Source: GCA-2720865 sp047630275 (GTDB lineage: Bacteria; Bdellovibrionota; Bacteriovoracia; Bacteriovoracales; Bacteriovoracaceae). From it: a DNA stretch of 64,000 nucleotides. Both the position numbers and the translations under genes were made by a program. The notes under the pieces were generated by a model. That model was not told the origin of the DNA. It did not search any database and worked only from the letters and a program-made list of their open reading frames with translations. Position 1 is the first letter of the stretch; each line of letters opens with the position of its first letter. Location of the stretch: positions 1,204,053 to 1,268,052 of the forward strand of contig JBLHVN010000002.1 in NCBI GenBank assembly GCA_047630275.1, read 5' to 3'. This document shows positions 1 to 7,700 of this stretch, piece by piece.

Positions 1-1113
1 TACCTCGGTATATCAAGATTGGTTAATGACTTCAGTATTACTTTGCAGACTGAGCTTGATTTTCATATTGAAGCCTTAAATTGTGAAAGATTCAAAAAGA
101 ATGTTGAAATTCATGATAAGAAAAATATTCTTTATATTCCAAAGATGTATACGGATCTTTGCTCAGAAAGATTCTTAGTAATGGAGCTATTAGATGGAAT
201 CCCTTTTAGTAATAAAGCGGGGATTTCTCCTAGAATTGATGAGCTAAAAAGTAATCTTACAGATGCCCTACAGATCTTTATTAAGACTTTTTTGATGGAT
301 GGTTTTTTCCATGGAGATCTTCATGGTGGTAACTTCTTCTTAATGAAGAATGACCAGATAGGGATAATCGACTTTGGCCTAATGGGAAGATTGAGCAAGA
401 AAGGAAGAAAGAACTTTGTTGCCATTCTTTATTCACTTATAACTTATAATTTTGAAAACCTGGTATATGAATTCTTAGATGTCGCTGATTACGAAAAGAT
501 ACCTGATGTAGATGAATTGATAGCAGACGTAAGAGATGGTATCTCGCCTTTTATTGGGCTTACTGTTCAGCAGACCAATTACACACATCTTTTCCAAGTC
601 ATTATTGAAACGCTAAGGCGGCATAAGCTCTTTCTTCCGAGGGAATGGTTTGTAGTTTTTAGATCTTTGATGACTCTTGACGGAGTTGGGAAAGATATGG
701 AGATTGATTTTGATATCTTCTCCATGGTTGAAGATGACTTACAAGAAATCATTAAAGAGAGCTATAACAAAGAAGAGATCATAGAAGAGGCTATTTGGAC
801 CGGAAGAGATTTCTTATCTTCTAGTAGAATGTTTCCAAGGCATCTTAGATGGTTCTTAAGGGAATGGTCGAGAAAAGGATATGCCTTTGAAATCATCCAT
901 AAAGGTCATGAAAAACAAGTTAAAGATATTACAAGTTCAATAATTTTCTTGGGCTATATCCTATTAGGTGCGGTCTTTTTTGTAAGTGGTGTTTCTTTAA
1001 TTTCAGGGCTTAATGTAACTCATTGGACTCACATACCAACTCTTTGTTGGATTTTTTGGGCCATAGGACTCCTGTCACTTTTAAAAGGAAGCTTAACGGT
1101 TAGGAAAATTTAA
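1..1113 (+). CDS. UbiB/AarF (ABC1) family kinase-like protein, 5' truncated by window edge
   Basis: The reading frame is open from base 1, so the gene begins outside the window. A TTG at 19 is only an internal codon. About 370 residues of the C-terminal part are present. Visible motifs are the ELDF.IEALN.ERF segment typical of ABC1/UbiB proteins, the catalytic-loop-like HGDLHGGN and the metal-binding IIDFGLMG (a DFG equivalent). Two hydrophobic segments close the C-terminus (about nt 940-1100), as in UbiB-family membrane anchors. Family members are atypical kinases/ATPases that support ubiquinone biosynthesis or lipid homeostasis at the inner membrane. The missing N-terminal part would carry the KxGQ motif. 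The last 4 bases overlap the convergent GNAT gene. The family call is secure; the specific role is not. Confidence 0.85.
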   Translation, partial: YLGISRLVNDFSITLQTELDFHIEALNCERFKKNVEIHDKKNILYIPKMYTDLCSERFLVMELLDGIPFSNKAGISPRIDELKSNLTDALQIFIKTFLMDGFFHGDLHGGNFFLMKNDQIGIIDFGLMGRLSKKGRKNFVAILYSLITYNFENLVYEFLDVADYEKIPDVDELIADVRDGISPFIGLTVQQTNYTHLFQVIIETLRRHKLFLPREWFVVFRSLMTLDGVGKDMEIDFDIFSMVEDDLQEIIKESYNKEEIIEEAIWTGRDFLSSSRMFPRHLRWFLREWSRKGYAFEIIHKGHEKQVKDITSSIIFLGYILLGAVFFVSGVSLISGLNVTHWTHIPTLCWIFWAIGLLSLLKGSLTVRKI

Positions 1114-2123
1114 ATACTTTCTATTCCGGTGATCCAAAACGGAATTGGATTTATTGAATCACTTGGAAGCAGTATTAGATTTAAAAACTCTTGGTGGAGT
1201 AGCTTATTCTCAACTTCGTTCTGAGTGAAGGTTATCTCGCCTTCATCAATCTTTAAGACTTCAATTTCATTATTTGAAATACTACTTACAAATTTCTTGA
1301 AAAGACTGTTATCAGATATTCTAAAGATGCCTAAAAAGAAGCTTGTCTCTTCATTAGAGGGAATAACTTCCTCTATAAATGGTAGCCAGAGCTTATATGG
1401 ATAAAGCTCTGGTAGGATCTTTTCTTGATCTATTAAGTTAGAAAACCCTATCTCATGGATAACAGAGGGCATATCCATACCCTTTCCTAAAAAGAGATAG
1501 GAAACTAATTTGTTATCCTTTAAATAAGTAAAAAACCTTGAACTCTTTATATGGGCTATTTTTTTCCAGTGTTCTTTGTCCCTCTTTATAAGGAGAGTTT
1601 CTTTGCTTAGAGGCTGCTTGTAGCAGGATTCGAGTTCACCAGAGTCAATAAACTTGGATAAGTCTGAATGTTTGTATCCTATTTTATTAAGATTCTCTTC
1701 AGAGATGTTGTTAGCTCCTGTTTGAACGATTTCTCCTGCTTCGTGGAAATTAAATTTCTTATAGAGCCCATCGAGATCAGACCAAAGCACCATGAAAGCA
1801 ACTCTATCTTTATAAATGTTAATAACCTTAGAAAATAACTCTTTGAAGTGACCTCTACCTTTATAGGTTGGGTTTACGACGATGCCACCTATAAAGAGAA
1901 CAGGAGTATCATTGTTAAGTTTAAGTAACCTTGTACCAACATGAGCGACTATTTCATCTTTATCAGAAATAAGTAAATGCAAGTTTTCCCAGTTAGATTC
2001 TTCTATAAGAAGGAAGAAGTCCTCTTTATAAGAGTACTGCTCTTCATATGAGAAGCCAGACTCAATAAGTTTCATGAGATCTTCAAAGTAATTAGGTTTT
2101 TCTCTTAGATTTACGTATTTCAT
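1110..2123 (-). CDS. GNAT-family N-acetyltransferase-like protein
   Basis: This 337-residue protein has a GNAT core in its N-terminal half (about residues 50-135). It shows the beta4 strand VLFIGGIVVNP, followed by an acetyl-CoA pyrophosphate-binding loop of the form Y.GRGHFKELF, and then a KKFNFHEAG motif typical of the end of the fold. The C-terminal 200 residues match no domain I recognise and may be a second, degenerate acyltransferase-like half. The substrate cannot be predicted. The gene ends inside the convergent UbiB-like gene with a 4-base overlap. ATG start at 2123. Confidence 0.6.
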   Translation of the reverse strand: MKYVNLREKPNYFEDLMKLIESGFSYEEQYSYKEDFFLLIEESNWENLHLLISDKDEIVAHVGTRLLKLNNDTPVLFIGGIVVNPTYKGRGHFKELFSKVINIYKDRVAFMVLWSDLDGLYKKFNFHEAGEIVQTGANNISEENLNKIGYKHSDLSKFIDSGELESCYKQPLSKETLLIKRDKEHWKKIAHIKSSRFFTYLKDNKLVSYLFLGKGMDMPSVIHEIGFSNLIDQEKILPELYPYKLWLPFIEEVIPSNEETSFFLGIFRISDNSLFKKFVSSISNNEIEVLKIDEGEITFTQNEVENKLLHQEFLNLILLPSDSINPIPFWITGIESI

Positions 2124-2256
2124 ACTTACTAAATTGAATAATAATTAGTCGATATAGGCCATTAGCGGATTAAATAACTAAGGTACTGGACGCTATTTCA
2201 ATAGATTAAAGGCTACATCGGAACTTCTTTCCTGTCTGAATATTAGACAATAAATT

Positions 2257-2283
2257 TAAAGAAATTTAGGGAGAGGGCGAAAA
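2257..2283 (+). promoter_or_regulatory. Candidate sigma-28 (FliA) promoter of the first flagellin gene
   Basis: TAAA at 2257-2260, a 15-base spacer, then GGCGAAAA at 2276-2283, compared with the FliA consensus TAAA-N15-GCCGATAA (4/4 and 6/8 matches). It lies about 90 bases before the flagellin start, leaving a leader of about 80 bases. The flagellin context supports it; the match alone is modest. Confidence 0.4.
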
Positions 2284-2373
2284 GGTAGATGAAGGAATTT
2301 CATTAGCCCCTCGGGCAAATGTAGTTCACCAGTGACAGGACGTTATTGGAACCCAAATATCAAGGAGGATACC

Positions 2374-3222
2374 ATGGGACTTCGTATCAATACGAACGTT
2401 GCCTCGCTAAATGCTCAGAGAAATCTGAGAGGTACGCGACTGCAATTAAACAAATCGCTTGAGAAATTGTCTTCAGGACAAAGAATCAATCGTGCCGGCG
2501 ACGATGCTGCTGGTTTGGCCATTTCAGAGAATCTTAAAGCTCAAGTTAGAGGTTTAGGGCAAGCTGAAAGAAACGCAGAGGATGGCATCTCATTAGTACA
2601 AATCGCTGAGGGTGCCCTTAGTGAAGTTTCAAACATTCTGATCAGACTTCGAGAACTAGCCGTACAGGCCGCCTCGGATACCATCGGGCCAACAGAAAGA
2701 AAGTTTCTTAATGTTGAATTTGAACAACTTACTTCAGAAGTAGACAGGATTGCTAACTCAACTGAGTTTAACCGCGTTCCACTTCTAAATGGTACTGGTG
2801 CTGTATTTGATATTCAAATTGGTACTCGAAACGATCCTATCGCTGACCGTTTAACATTCGATGCTTCAAGCGCTGATGTTAACGTTGCTGCTCTTGGATT
2901 AAACCTGGCTTCAGTTGCCGATAAGATTTCTGCACAGAACTCTTTGGCCTCAATTGACCAGTCTATTATTTCGGTTTCCGGAATTCGTGCTGACTTTGGT
3001 GCGCTCCAGAATCGTTTGCAATCAACCATTAACAACATTGCTGTAAGTATTGAAAACTTATCTGCAGCAAACTCTAGGGTAAGAGACACTGACGTCGCTG
3101 CTGAGACTGCCAATCTGACTAAGAATAATATTCTCATGTCGGCTGGTACATCAGTACTAGCGCAAGCGAACTCTTCAACCAAGAACGCCCTATCACTAAT
3201 CCAAGCCGCGGCTCAGGGTTAA
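2374..3222 (+). CDS. fliC: Flagellin (first of a tandem pair)
   Basis: 282 residues, the structural subunit of the flagellar filament exported through the flagellar type III apparatus. The N-terminus starts MGLRINTNVASLNAQRN and carries the LSSGQRINRAGDDAAGLAIS segment of the D0/D1 domain. The C-terminus has the matching SAANSRVRDTDVAAE region and ends in QAAAQG. The variable central region is short, so the filament surface would be fairly smooth. The ATG at 2374 is chosen because a strong Shine-Dalgarno (AAGGAGG, 2362-2368) precedes it and because MGLRI is the family start. An in-frame ATG at 2332 is less likely. A paralogue follows at 3478. Confidence 0.95.
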   Translation: MGLRINTNVASLNAQRNLRGTRLQLNKSLEKLSSGQRINRAGDDAAGLAISENLKAQVRGLGQAERNAEDGISLVQIAEGALSEVSNILIRLRELAVQAASDTIGPTERKFLNVEFEQLTSEVDRIANSTEFNRVPLLNGTGAVFDIQIGTRNDPIADRLTFDASSADVNVAALGLNLASVADKISAQNSLASIDQSIISVSGIRADFGALQNRLQSTINNIAVSIENLSAANSRVRDTDVAAETANLTKNNILMSAGTSVLAQANSSTKNALSLIQAAAQG

Positions 3223-3457
3223 TAGGTAGTTACTGGAAGGAATGGTTAAGATGCAAACTTTTACTTATAGGAGAGTATTATGTTGGATTACGAAACAGAC
3301 GGATAAATATACGAGAACAGTTGATTACACTGCAATGGTCGATTGTTCTAAAAAAAATTAACTTTAAAAACATTGTGTAACTAAACGAGAAAAAAAGAAA
3401 AACTAATATTAATGATTAAAAGGACAGGAGTCCGGCAGTTTTTACAGGAGGTAAGGT

Positions 3458-3475
3458 ATGTTTGAAGGAGATTAA
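3458..3475 (+). other. Five-codon micro-ORF in front of the second flagellin
   Basis: ATG TTT GAA GGA GAT TAA lies two bases before the flagellin ATG at 3478. It has its own strong Shine-Dalgarno (AGGAGG, 3446-3451), while the flagellin has GAAGGAG at 3464-3470 inside the micro-ORF. Translation of the micro-ORF could couple ribosomes to the flagellin start. Whether it is translated is not known. Confidence 0.3.
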
Positions 3476-3477
3476 CT

Positions 3478-4311
3478 ATGGGACTACGAATTAACACTAA
3501 TGTTAGCTCGCTCGCAGCGCAGAGAACATTGGGGATTAACTCCCGGAATATGCAAGATAACTTTAGAAAATTATCTTCTGGGGAGAGGATTACCCAGGCA
3601 TCTGATGATGCAGCAGGATTAGCAATTAGTGAAAACTTAAGAGCGCAGATAAGAGGCGGCAGACAGGCAAAGAGAAATGCCGGTGATGCAATCTCGTTAA
3701 TACAAACGGCAGAAGGTGGATTGAATGAGATTTCGAATATTATTATCAGACTTAGAGAACTCTCAATTCAAGCAGCATCTGACACTGTAGGAGAAACGGA
3801 ACGTGGATTTACTGATATCGAATTTCAAAAGCTTAAAGAAGAAATCGATAGGATCTCAAAGTCTTCTGAGTTCAATGGAACAAAGTTGCTTGATGGTACT
3901 ACCGGACTTCTTGAGTTTCAAATTGGAATTCATAACAGCCCCGATCTTGATCGACTGCGCTATGATGGCACGCAAAACACGGCAACACTGGCAGCTCTTG
4001 GGCTTGCAGCGGAGTCTGTTGCGACTAAAGATGGTGCCCAGCTTTCTCTTAAGAAACTGGACGATGCTTTGGTCAATATTAACGGAACTAGGTCAGAATT
4101 GGGCGCGACCCAGAACAGGCTTTCTTCGATTATTAACACTTTGGCCATTGGGGATGAGAACCTTAGTGCGGCAAAGTCAAGAATTAGAGATGTCGATGTG
4201 GCAGCTGAAACAGCTGATCTTACTCGAAACAACATCCTTGTTCAGTCGGGAACGTCAGTACTATCGCAAGCCAATCAAGCGCCGAATTTAGCGTTAAAGT
4301 TACTCGGATAG
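3478..4311 (+). CDS. fliC: Flagellin (second of a tandem pair)
   Basis: 277 residues, paralogous to the gene at 2374. It has the same MGLRINTNVSSLAAQR start, an LSSGERITQASDDAAGLAIS D1 motif and the C-terminal SAAKSRIRDVDVAAETADLTRNN helix region. It ends in LALKLLG rather than the more usual Q-rich tail. The two genes are separated by 255 bases, which include a weak FliA-like match (TAAA 3365-3368, AACGAGAA 3384-3391), so they could be transcribed separately. A stem-loop terminator follows. Two flagellins may form different zones of one filament, as in Bdellovibrio and other multi-flagellin bacteria (inference). Confidence 0.95.
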   Translation: MGLRINTNVSSLAAQRTLGINSRNMQDNFRKLSSGERITQASDDAAGLAISENLRAQIRGGRQAKRNAGDAISLIQTAEGGLNEISNIIIRLRELSIQAASDTVGETERGFTDIEFQKLKEEIDRISKSSEFNGTKLLDGTTGLLEFQIGIHNSPDLDRLRYDGTQNTATLAALGLAAESVATKDGAQLSLKKLDDALVNINGTRSELGATQNRLSSIINTLAIGDENLSAAKSRIRDVDVAAETADLTRNNILVQSGTSVLSQANQAPNLALKLLG

Positions 4312-4330
4312 AAGACACAATAAGTTTTTA

Positions 4331-4365
4331 ATGCCCATTGCTTTGTATGAAGCATGGGCATTTTT
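4331..4365 (+). terminator. Rho-independent terminator after the flagellin pair
   Basis: ATGCCCAT and GCTT (4331-4344) pair with AAGC and ATGGGCAT (4350-4361), with one bulged base, followed by TTTTT. It lies 20 bases past the flagellin stop codon. Confidence 0.75.
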
Positions 4366-4399
4366 ACGTTTATTTTCAGGATGAAATGTATGCCTGCGG

Positions 4400-4492
4400 A
4401 GGCAGGAGCCGAGAGCAGGCGAAGAAAGTATCTAAGATGGAATGGAAGGATCGTCAGTAAGGCAGGAGCCGAAGCGACCGAAGAAAGTATCA
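4400..4492 (+). repeat. Short imperfect direct repeat in the intergenic region
   Basis: Two copies, 60 bases apart, of a GGCAGGAGCCGA...CGAAGAAAGTATC unit (4400-4433 and 4460-4492) differ by a few substitutions and one indel. The first is preceded by a small CCTGC/GCAGG hairpin (4393-4406). The GC content is higher than the flanks. The stretch 4312-4551 has no convincing gene. Confidence 0.5.
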
Positions 4493-4551
4493 AAAATGCC
4501 ACAGAAGTATCGACATTACCCCCCAACAAAAAAATCTGCTAAAATAAACCC

Positions 4552-5550
4552 ATGTCAATCGAACAAGAAAACGAAGAAGTCACAGAAAAAACAATCCTGA
4601 TTATTGGAATTAGCTCTTTTGTGGGGAGTAACCTAGCTCAGTACTTAAAAAAGTATTACAAGATCATAGGAACTTATTACCAAAATCCAGTGAAAGTTGA
4701 TGGCATTCTCACTTTACCGATGAATATAAAAAATAAAGATGAAGTGCAAAGAGTTATCTTCTCTTTTAAACCAGACTATACAATCTATTGCGTGGGGATG
4801 AATAGTATTACTGAATGTTCACAGAATCCTGAGCGAAGTGACTCACTAAATACTAACGGATTGATCACTGTTTCAGAGTATTGCCAGAGGTATAAGTCTC
4901 AAATCTGTTACCTTTCTTCTAGTCATGTTTTTTCAGGAGAGGAGAAGAAGTATATCGAGATGGATATACCAGATTCGAATACCTCTTATGGAAAATCCCA
5001 AGCCGCTGCAGAGTTCTATATTCAAAAAACAAGTTTAAATTATATTATTTTTAGAACCTGTAAGCTTTATGGACGTAGCTTAAAAATCTCTAATCCGAAT
5101 ATATTTGAAAACTTCCAAAAAGAATTTCACCAGGGCAATTCAGTTACTTGTGATAATCACGTAGCGACAGGGTATTTAGACATTTACTATATGGCTGCCA
5201 TGATTAAGATCTGTTTTGAGAAAGAAGTTAAAAACAGGCTTTTTCAAGTGAGCACTAAAGACATAATGACTCCTTTTGAATTCGCAAACGCCTACTGTGA
5301 AGTTTTTCATCAAGATAAATCAAATATTTCTAAAGGAAAATGGAACTATCCACTTCTTAAGGGAATGAGTGGTCCTACAGGAGTTGATAAGTTCTTTCTT
5401 CAAATGGATATCTCTAATCTTGAAGGTTTTTTAAGTATTAAACTTCCTTCTATTAAAGAATCATTAGCCTTCACTTTTAAAAGACTCAATGGTTCTGTTT
5501 CTAAAGAGAATAAGAAAGAGAGTAAGGGTGAAGGGATTCAGTTTATTTAG
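4552..5550 (+). CDS. RmlD-like NAD(P)-dependent sugar-nucleotide reductase/epimerase homologue
   Basis: This 332-residue extended SDR protein resembles dTDP-4-dehydrorhamnose reductase (RmlD). The N-terminal Rossmann motif reads IGISSFVGSNL, followed by a short-chain 'YLSSSHVFSGE' strand where RmlD carries its catalytic Ser/Thr, and an RTCKLYG strand. The expected catalytic YxxxK reads Y-G-K-S-Q, so the lysine position is a glutamine. Either Lys two residues after Tyr has taken over or the enzyme has lost oxidoreductase activity. The extra C-terminal 30 residues are Lys/Glu/Ser rich. It stands alone between two hairpin-rich spacers. A role in surface polysaccharide or flagellin glycosylation is possible given the flagellins upstream, but this is inference. 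Confidence 0.65.
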   Translation: MSIEQENEEVTEKTILIIGISSFVGSNLAQYLKKYYKIIGTYYQNPVKVDGILTLPMNIKNKDEVQRVIFSFKPDYTIYCVGMNSITECSQNPERSDSLNTNGLITVSEYCQRYKSQICYLSSSHVFSGEEKKYIEMDIPDSNTSYGKSQAAAEFYIQKTSLNYIIFRTCKLYGRSLKISNPNIFENFQKEFHQGNSVTCDNHVATGYLDIYYMAAMIKICFEKEVKNRLFQVSTKDIMTPFEFANAYCEVFHQDKSNISKGKWNYPLLKGMSGPTGVDKFFLQMDISNLEGFLSIKLPSIKESLAFTFKRLNGSVSKENKKESKGEGIQFI

Positions 5551-5560
5551 CAGCGCGAGC

Positions 5561-5647
5561 AAAATGCAAAGCATTTTGACGGCAGCTTTACCGTTGGGAA
5601 TTGAGTCACTTCAGTGACTCGATGCCTAGGCGGAGACCAGTTTTTTT
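5561..5647. other. Convergent intergenic spacer with two perfect hairpins
   Basis: AAAATGC-AAA-GCATTTT (5561-5577) and GAGTCACT-TC-AGTGACTC (5603-5620) are perfect inverted repeats, followed by a run of seven T at 5641-5647. They lie between convergent genes and probably act in transcription termination. The second hairpin is too far from the T run to be a classical intrinsic terminator. Confidence 0.5.
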
Positions 5648-6178
5648 CTACCGCGCAGACTGCTTCAAAAACTCAGCAATATAATGCTTAACCATAGCAT
5701 CAACATCAACTGCTTCACCTTGAAATGTCCAAGTGATCTTATTAAAAGCACCAACATGAGCACGAACTTCGTGAGCTGTTTCTGCGCCTGGGTTTTGTTG
5801 AGCATTTAGCCGTGGGCTAAGAAGGTCATTACCATTGGAAAGAAAACCAATAGTGATAAGGTCATTAGCTTTTCTAGAAAAAATAATACGTAGGCTATTT
5901 CTAAAAAGCATAAAGTCATTAACAGTGTTTGAGATCTTAAAGATCTTAACCTGGTGTCCAGAATTCATGCTTGATCTGTATTGATTAAACTTACAAACGA
6001 ACAGTTCAACACGATCCCTAATCTGATCGAGGAATTCAATACTAGCTTCTTCAAGAAGTTGATAAGTATCTAAATGTGAATCCATATTGATCACACCAGA
6101 CTCGTCCATATTTATCTCTTCGAGAGCTATGTTTTCAATCCAAGTCGTATCAATATTTTCGAATGTAGTAGTTTCCAT
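5648..6178 (-). CDS. Hypothetical protein, 176 aa
   Basis: I do not recognise this protein. It is soluble, with no signal peptide or membrane segment. It is acidic at the N-terminus (residues 1-40) and has a central predicted alpha-helical stretch (residues 40-75). A following beta-rich region (about residues 80-170) includes VKIFKISNTVNDFMLFRN and ITWTFQGEAVDVDAMVKHYI. Codon use looks like the neighbours and the ATG start at 6178 is plausible. It is monocistronic, with the 6S RNA gene upstream on the same strand. Confidence 0.6.
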   Translation of the reverse strand: METTTFENIDTTWIENIALEEINMDESGVINMDSHLDTYQLLEEASIEFLDQIRDRVELFVCKFNQYRSSMNSGHQVKIFKISNTVNDFMLFRNSLRIIFSRKANDLITIGFLSNGNDLLSPRLNAQQNPGAETAHEVRAHVGAFNKITWTFQGEAVDVDAMVKHYIAEFLKQSAR

Positions 6179-6263
6179 ACTTTAATGATGAATTTGTGAG
6201 GGTGATGTGTCAATGGAGAGTTAATTAAAATGCTTTTGATGGGGCTGAAGAGCTAGTTCTTCT

Positions 6264-6287
6264 AAAAAGAAAAAAAGGTGGGTCTTG
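6264..6287 (-). terminator. Terminator of the 6S RNA gene
   Basis: On the minus strand the closing-stem half CAAGACCC (6287-6280) is followed by ACC and then TTTTTTTCTTTTT (6276-6264). The U-run follows the base of the RNA's own terminal stem. Confidence 0.65.
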
Positions 6288-6454
6288 AATGGCTTTTCAT
6301 GGTTCCGCCCGTCAATCGAAAGGTGGCTGCAGTTAGTAATCACTTTAGGCTTCTCAATCCGGGGTTAACCGTCTGAGCTTGCACACCGTGACCAGGGACC
6401 GCTCCCATTAATAAAATTTGTAGGGCGAAACTTAGTTTGCCAACTACAAGACCC
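6277..6454 (-). ncRNA. ssrS: 6S RNA
   Basis: This is a roughly 178-nt structured transcript on the minus strand. The 5' end GGGTCTTG (6454-6447) pairs perfectly with the 3' end CAAGACCC (6287-6280). A second stem, GTTTCGCCC with GGGCGGAAC (one G-U), flanks a large internal bubble, and an apical arm contains GAGAAGCCTAAA, much like the GAGAAGCCUUAAAACUG stretch of E. coli 6S RNA. Size, closing stem, central bubble and apical arm fit the 6S RNA fold, which imitates an open promoter and sequesters the housekeeping RNA polymerase holoenzyme. It has its own promoter and T-run. A covariance-model search is the deciding test. The ends are my estimate from the promoter and terminator positions. Confidence 0.72.
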
Positions 6455-6460
6455 AGATCC

Positions 6461-6490
6461 ATTATAGCGGCCTTCATGGCAAGCACTCAA
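6461..6490 (-). promoter_or_regulatory. Sigma-70-type promoter of the 6S RNA gene
   Basis: On the minus strand, TTGAGT (6490-6485), an 18-base spacer and a perfect TATAAT (6466-6461) place the start of transcription at about the GGG at 6454, exactly where the RNA's closing stem begins. Confidence 0.7.
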
Positions 6491-6635
6491 GGCAAGAGGA
6501 AAACTGTGTAAACTATCAAAATCACGTAAAAACGGGGGTTTATATAATAAATATTGCATCGCATCACTAAAAATAGTAAAATAAGAGAATAATAATTAGT
6601 TAACCGAGCATAGAGGTTAGGTTTTGCTTTTTTAC

Positions 6636-6663
6636 TCAAGTAATTGAGAAGGGCAGCCGATAA
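6636..6663 (+). promoter_or_regulatory. Candidate sigma-28 (FliA) promoter of the Tad pilus cluster
   Basis: GCCGATAA (6656-6663) is an exact match to the FliA -10 consensus. TCAAGTAA (6636-6643) stands at the -35 position, with a spacer one base longer than the E. coli optimum. Transcription would start near 6670, leaving a leader of about 22 bases before the flp gene with GGGAG at 6680-6684 as ribosome binding site. Confidence 0.45.
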
Positions 6664-6691
6664 AGATGGGTGACTAATTAGGGAGAATAGT

Positions 6692-6877
6692 ATGAAAAAT
6701 TTTATGACTTATCTTAAAGACGAAAGTGGACAGACTTCTACTGAGTACATTCTGCTAGTTGCAGTTGTGGCCGCAGTTGTTTTCAAGTTCAAAGGCGTCA
6801 TTATGGAAAAGCTAGTTGGAGACAACGGCCTTGTAGGAAAAGTTTTTGATAAAGCTGATGGTCTTTTAGAAGAGTAA
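6692..6877 (+). CDS. flp: Flp-type major pilin
   Basis: 61 residues, the expected size of an Flp/Fap pilin. A short charged leader (MKNFMTYLKDESG) is followed by QTSTEYILLVAVVAAVV. This is the class III prepilin signature: cleavage after Gly, Glu at mature position +5, Tyr at +6 and a hydrophobic polymerisation helix. After cleavage by the prepilin peptidase encoded at 7200 it would polymerise into Tad pili. It is first in the cluster, preceded by a good Shine-Dalgarno (GGGAGAA) and a FliA-like promoter. A gap of 104 bases separates it from the next pilin-like gene, which allows higher expression of the major subunit. Confidence 0.9.
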   Translation: MKNFMTYLKDESGQTSTEYILLVAVVAAVVFKFKGVIMEKLVGDNGLVGKVFDKADGLLEE

Positions 6878-6981
6878 TCTTAGCTTCATCGACAATTTAG
6901 CCAATAAATAATATCCGATCTAATTGGAGGGGAATTTCTTTCCCCTCTTGAGTATTTTCGACCATTTACTAATCTAAAACT

Positions 6982-7200
6982 ATGCTAAAGCAACTTCGAG
7001 ATAAGGGGCAGGCGACTATTGAGTATATTCTACTTTTTAGTTTTCTAGCTTTTATATTAGTGAACTTCGTTAACTCCCTTGGAAAGATGGTGGGGACCTC
7101 GGTGGGAAGCTTAGGCTACGCCTTAACCCAGCAGCTCTCTGTCGGTGTCTGTAAGACATATTGCTACTATGATGGATATCAAAACAAAGGCGCAGAGTAA
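6982..7200 (+). CDS. Minor Flp-like pilin/pseudopilin
   Basis: 72 residues. The leader MLKQLRDKG is followed by QATIEYILLFSFLAFILVNF, with Gly at the cleavage site and Glu-Tyr at mature +5/+6, so it is a prepilin-peptidase substrate. The mature part is longer than in the flp product and carries a Cys pair (CKTYC) near the C-terminus that could form a disulfide in the periplasm. Its stop codon shares one base with the start of the peptidase gene, which indicates co-translation. It is probably a minor pilin or priming subunit. Confidence 0.8.
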   Translation: MLKQLRDKGQATIEYILLFSFLAFILVNFVNSLGKMVGTSVGSLGYALTQQLSVGVCKTYCYYDGYQNKGAE

Positions 7201-7700
7201 TGCCTTGGTATATCTACTCTTTAGTTTTTCTCGAATTGACCTTCGTGGCCTGGATCGATTTCAAGACTTCGATAATCTCTAATTATTGGTTCTTGGTAAA
7301 CATACTGGCCTTCGTTCTTTTTTCGATCTTTCTTCCTGATGTCTATGTCTTTGGTATTAAGAACTTCTTCTTACCCTTAGCTTTTATCTTTGTGGGCTAT
7401 ATGTTGTTCACTTTAAATATAATGGGAGCGGGAGATTCGAAGTATTTATTCTCGTTGTTTATATTAATCCCTTATGAGTCCCAAGATTATATGCTCTATA
7501 CATTGATATACTCGACTGTAGTTGTCGGGGGTATGTCTTTTTTTATAAACATCTATCAGAATACTCAAAAACTAAAGCTCGCTTTTGAAAATAAAAATGT
7601 AGAATTAATAAAAGGAATCTTTGGCAAGAAGTTTACTTATGCACCAGTGATCCTTCTTTCTTGGATTTGGTTCGGTTATCTAGTGAGGGTTTGGGAATGA
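7200..7700 (+). CDS. cpaA: Tad prepilin peptidase (TadV/CpaA family, A24)
   Basis: 166 residues with about five to six membrane segments, the size of a CpaA/TadV peptidase without an N-methyltransferase domain. The two catalytic aspartates of A24 peptidases are visible in AWIDFKTSIISN (about residue 20) and in the GxGD motif MGAGDSKYL (about residue 80). It would remove the leader peptides of the five pilin-like proteins encoded around it. Its stop (TGA) overlaps the ATG of the next gene as ATGA. Confidence 0.92.
   Translation: MPWYIYSLVFLELTFVAWIDFKTSIISNYWFLVNILAFVLFSIFLPDVYVFGIKNFFLPLAFIFVGYMLFTLNIMGAGDSKYLFSLFILIPYESQDYMLYTLIYSTVVVGGMSFFINIYQNTQKLKLAFENKNVELIKGIFGKKFTYAPVILLSWIWFGYLVRVWE

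Noticed and set aside
2814..3182. 122-codon frame antisense to the first flagellin
   Set aside because: A shadow of the flagellin reading frame; no ribosome binding site and similar false frame in the second flagellin.
3251..3361. 36-codon frame between the flagellins
   Set aside because: It has a weak ribosome binding site, odd composition and an equally good overlapping short frame; I cannot support it as a gene.
4354..4542. 62-codon frame on the plus strand
   Set aside because: It begins inside the flagellin terminator and runs through the direct repeat; the apparent peptide repeats only mirror the DNA repeat.
6365..6559. 64-codon frame on the minus strand
   Set aside because: It covers the promoter and 5' half of the 6S RNA, has no ribosome binding site and its product is low in recognisable structure.
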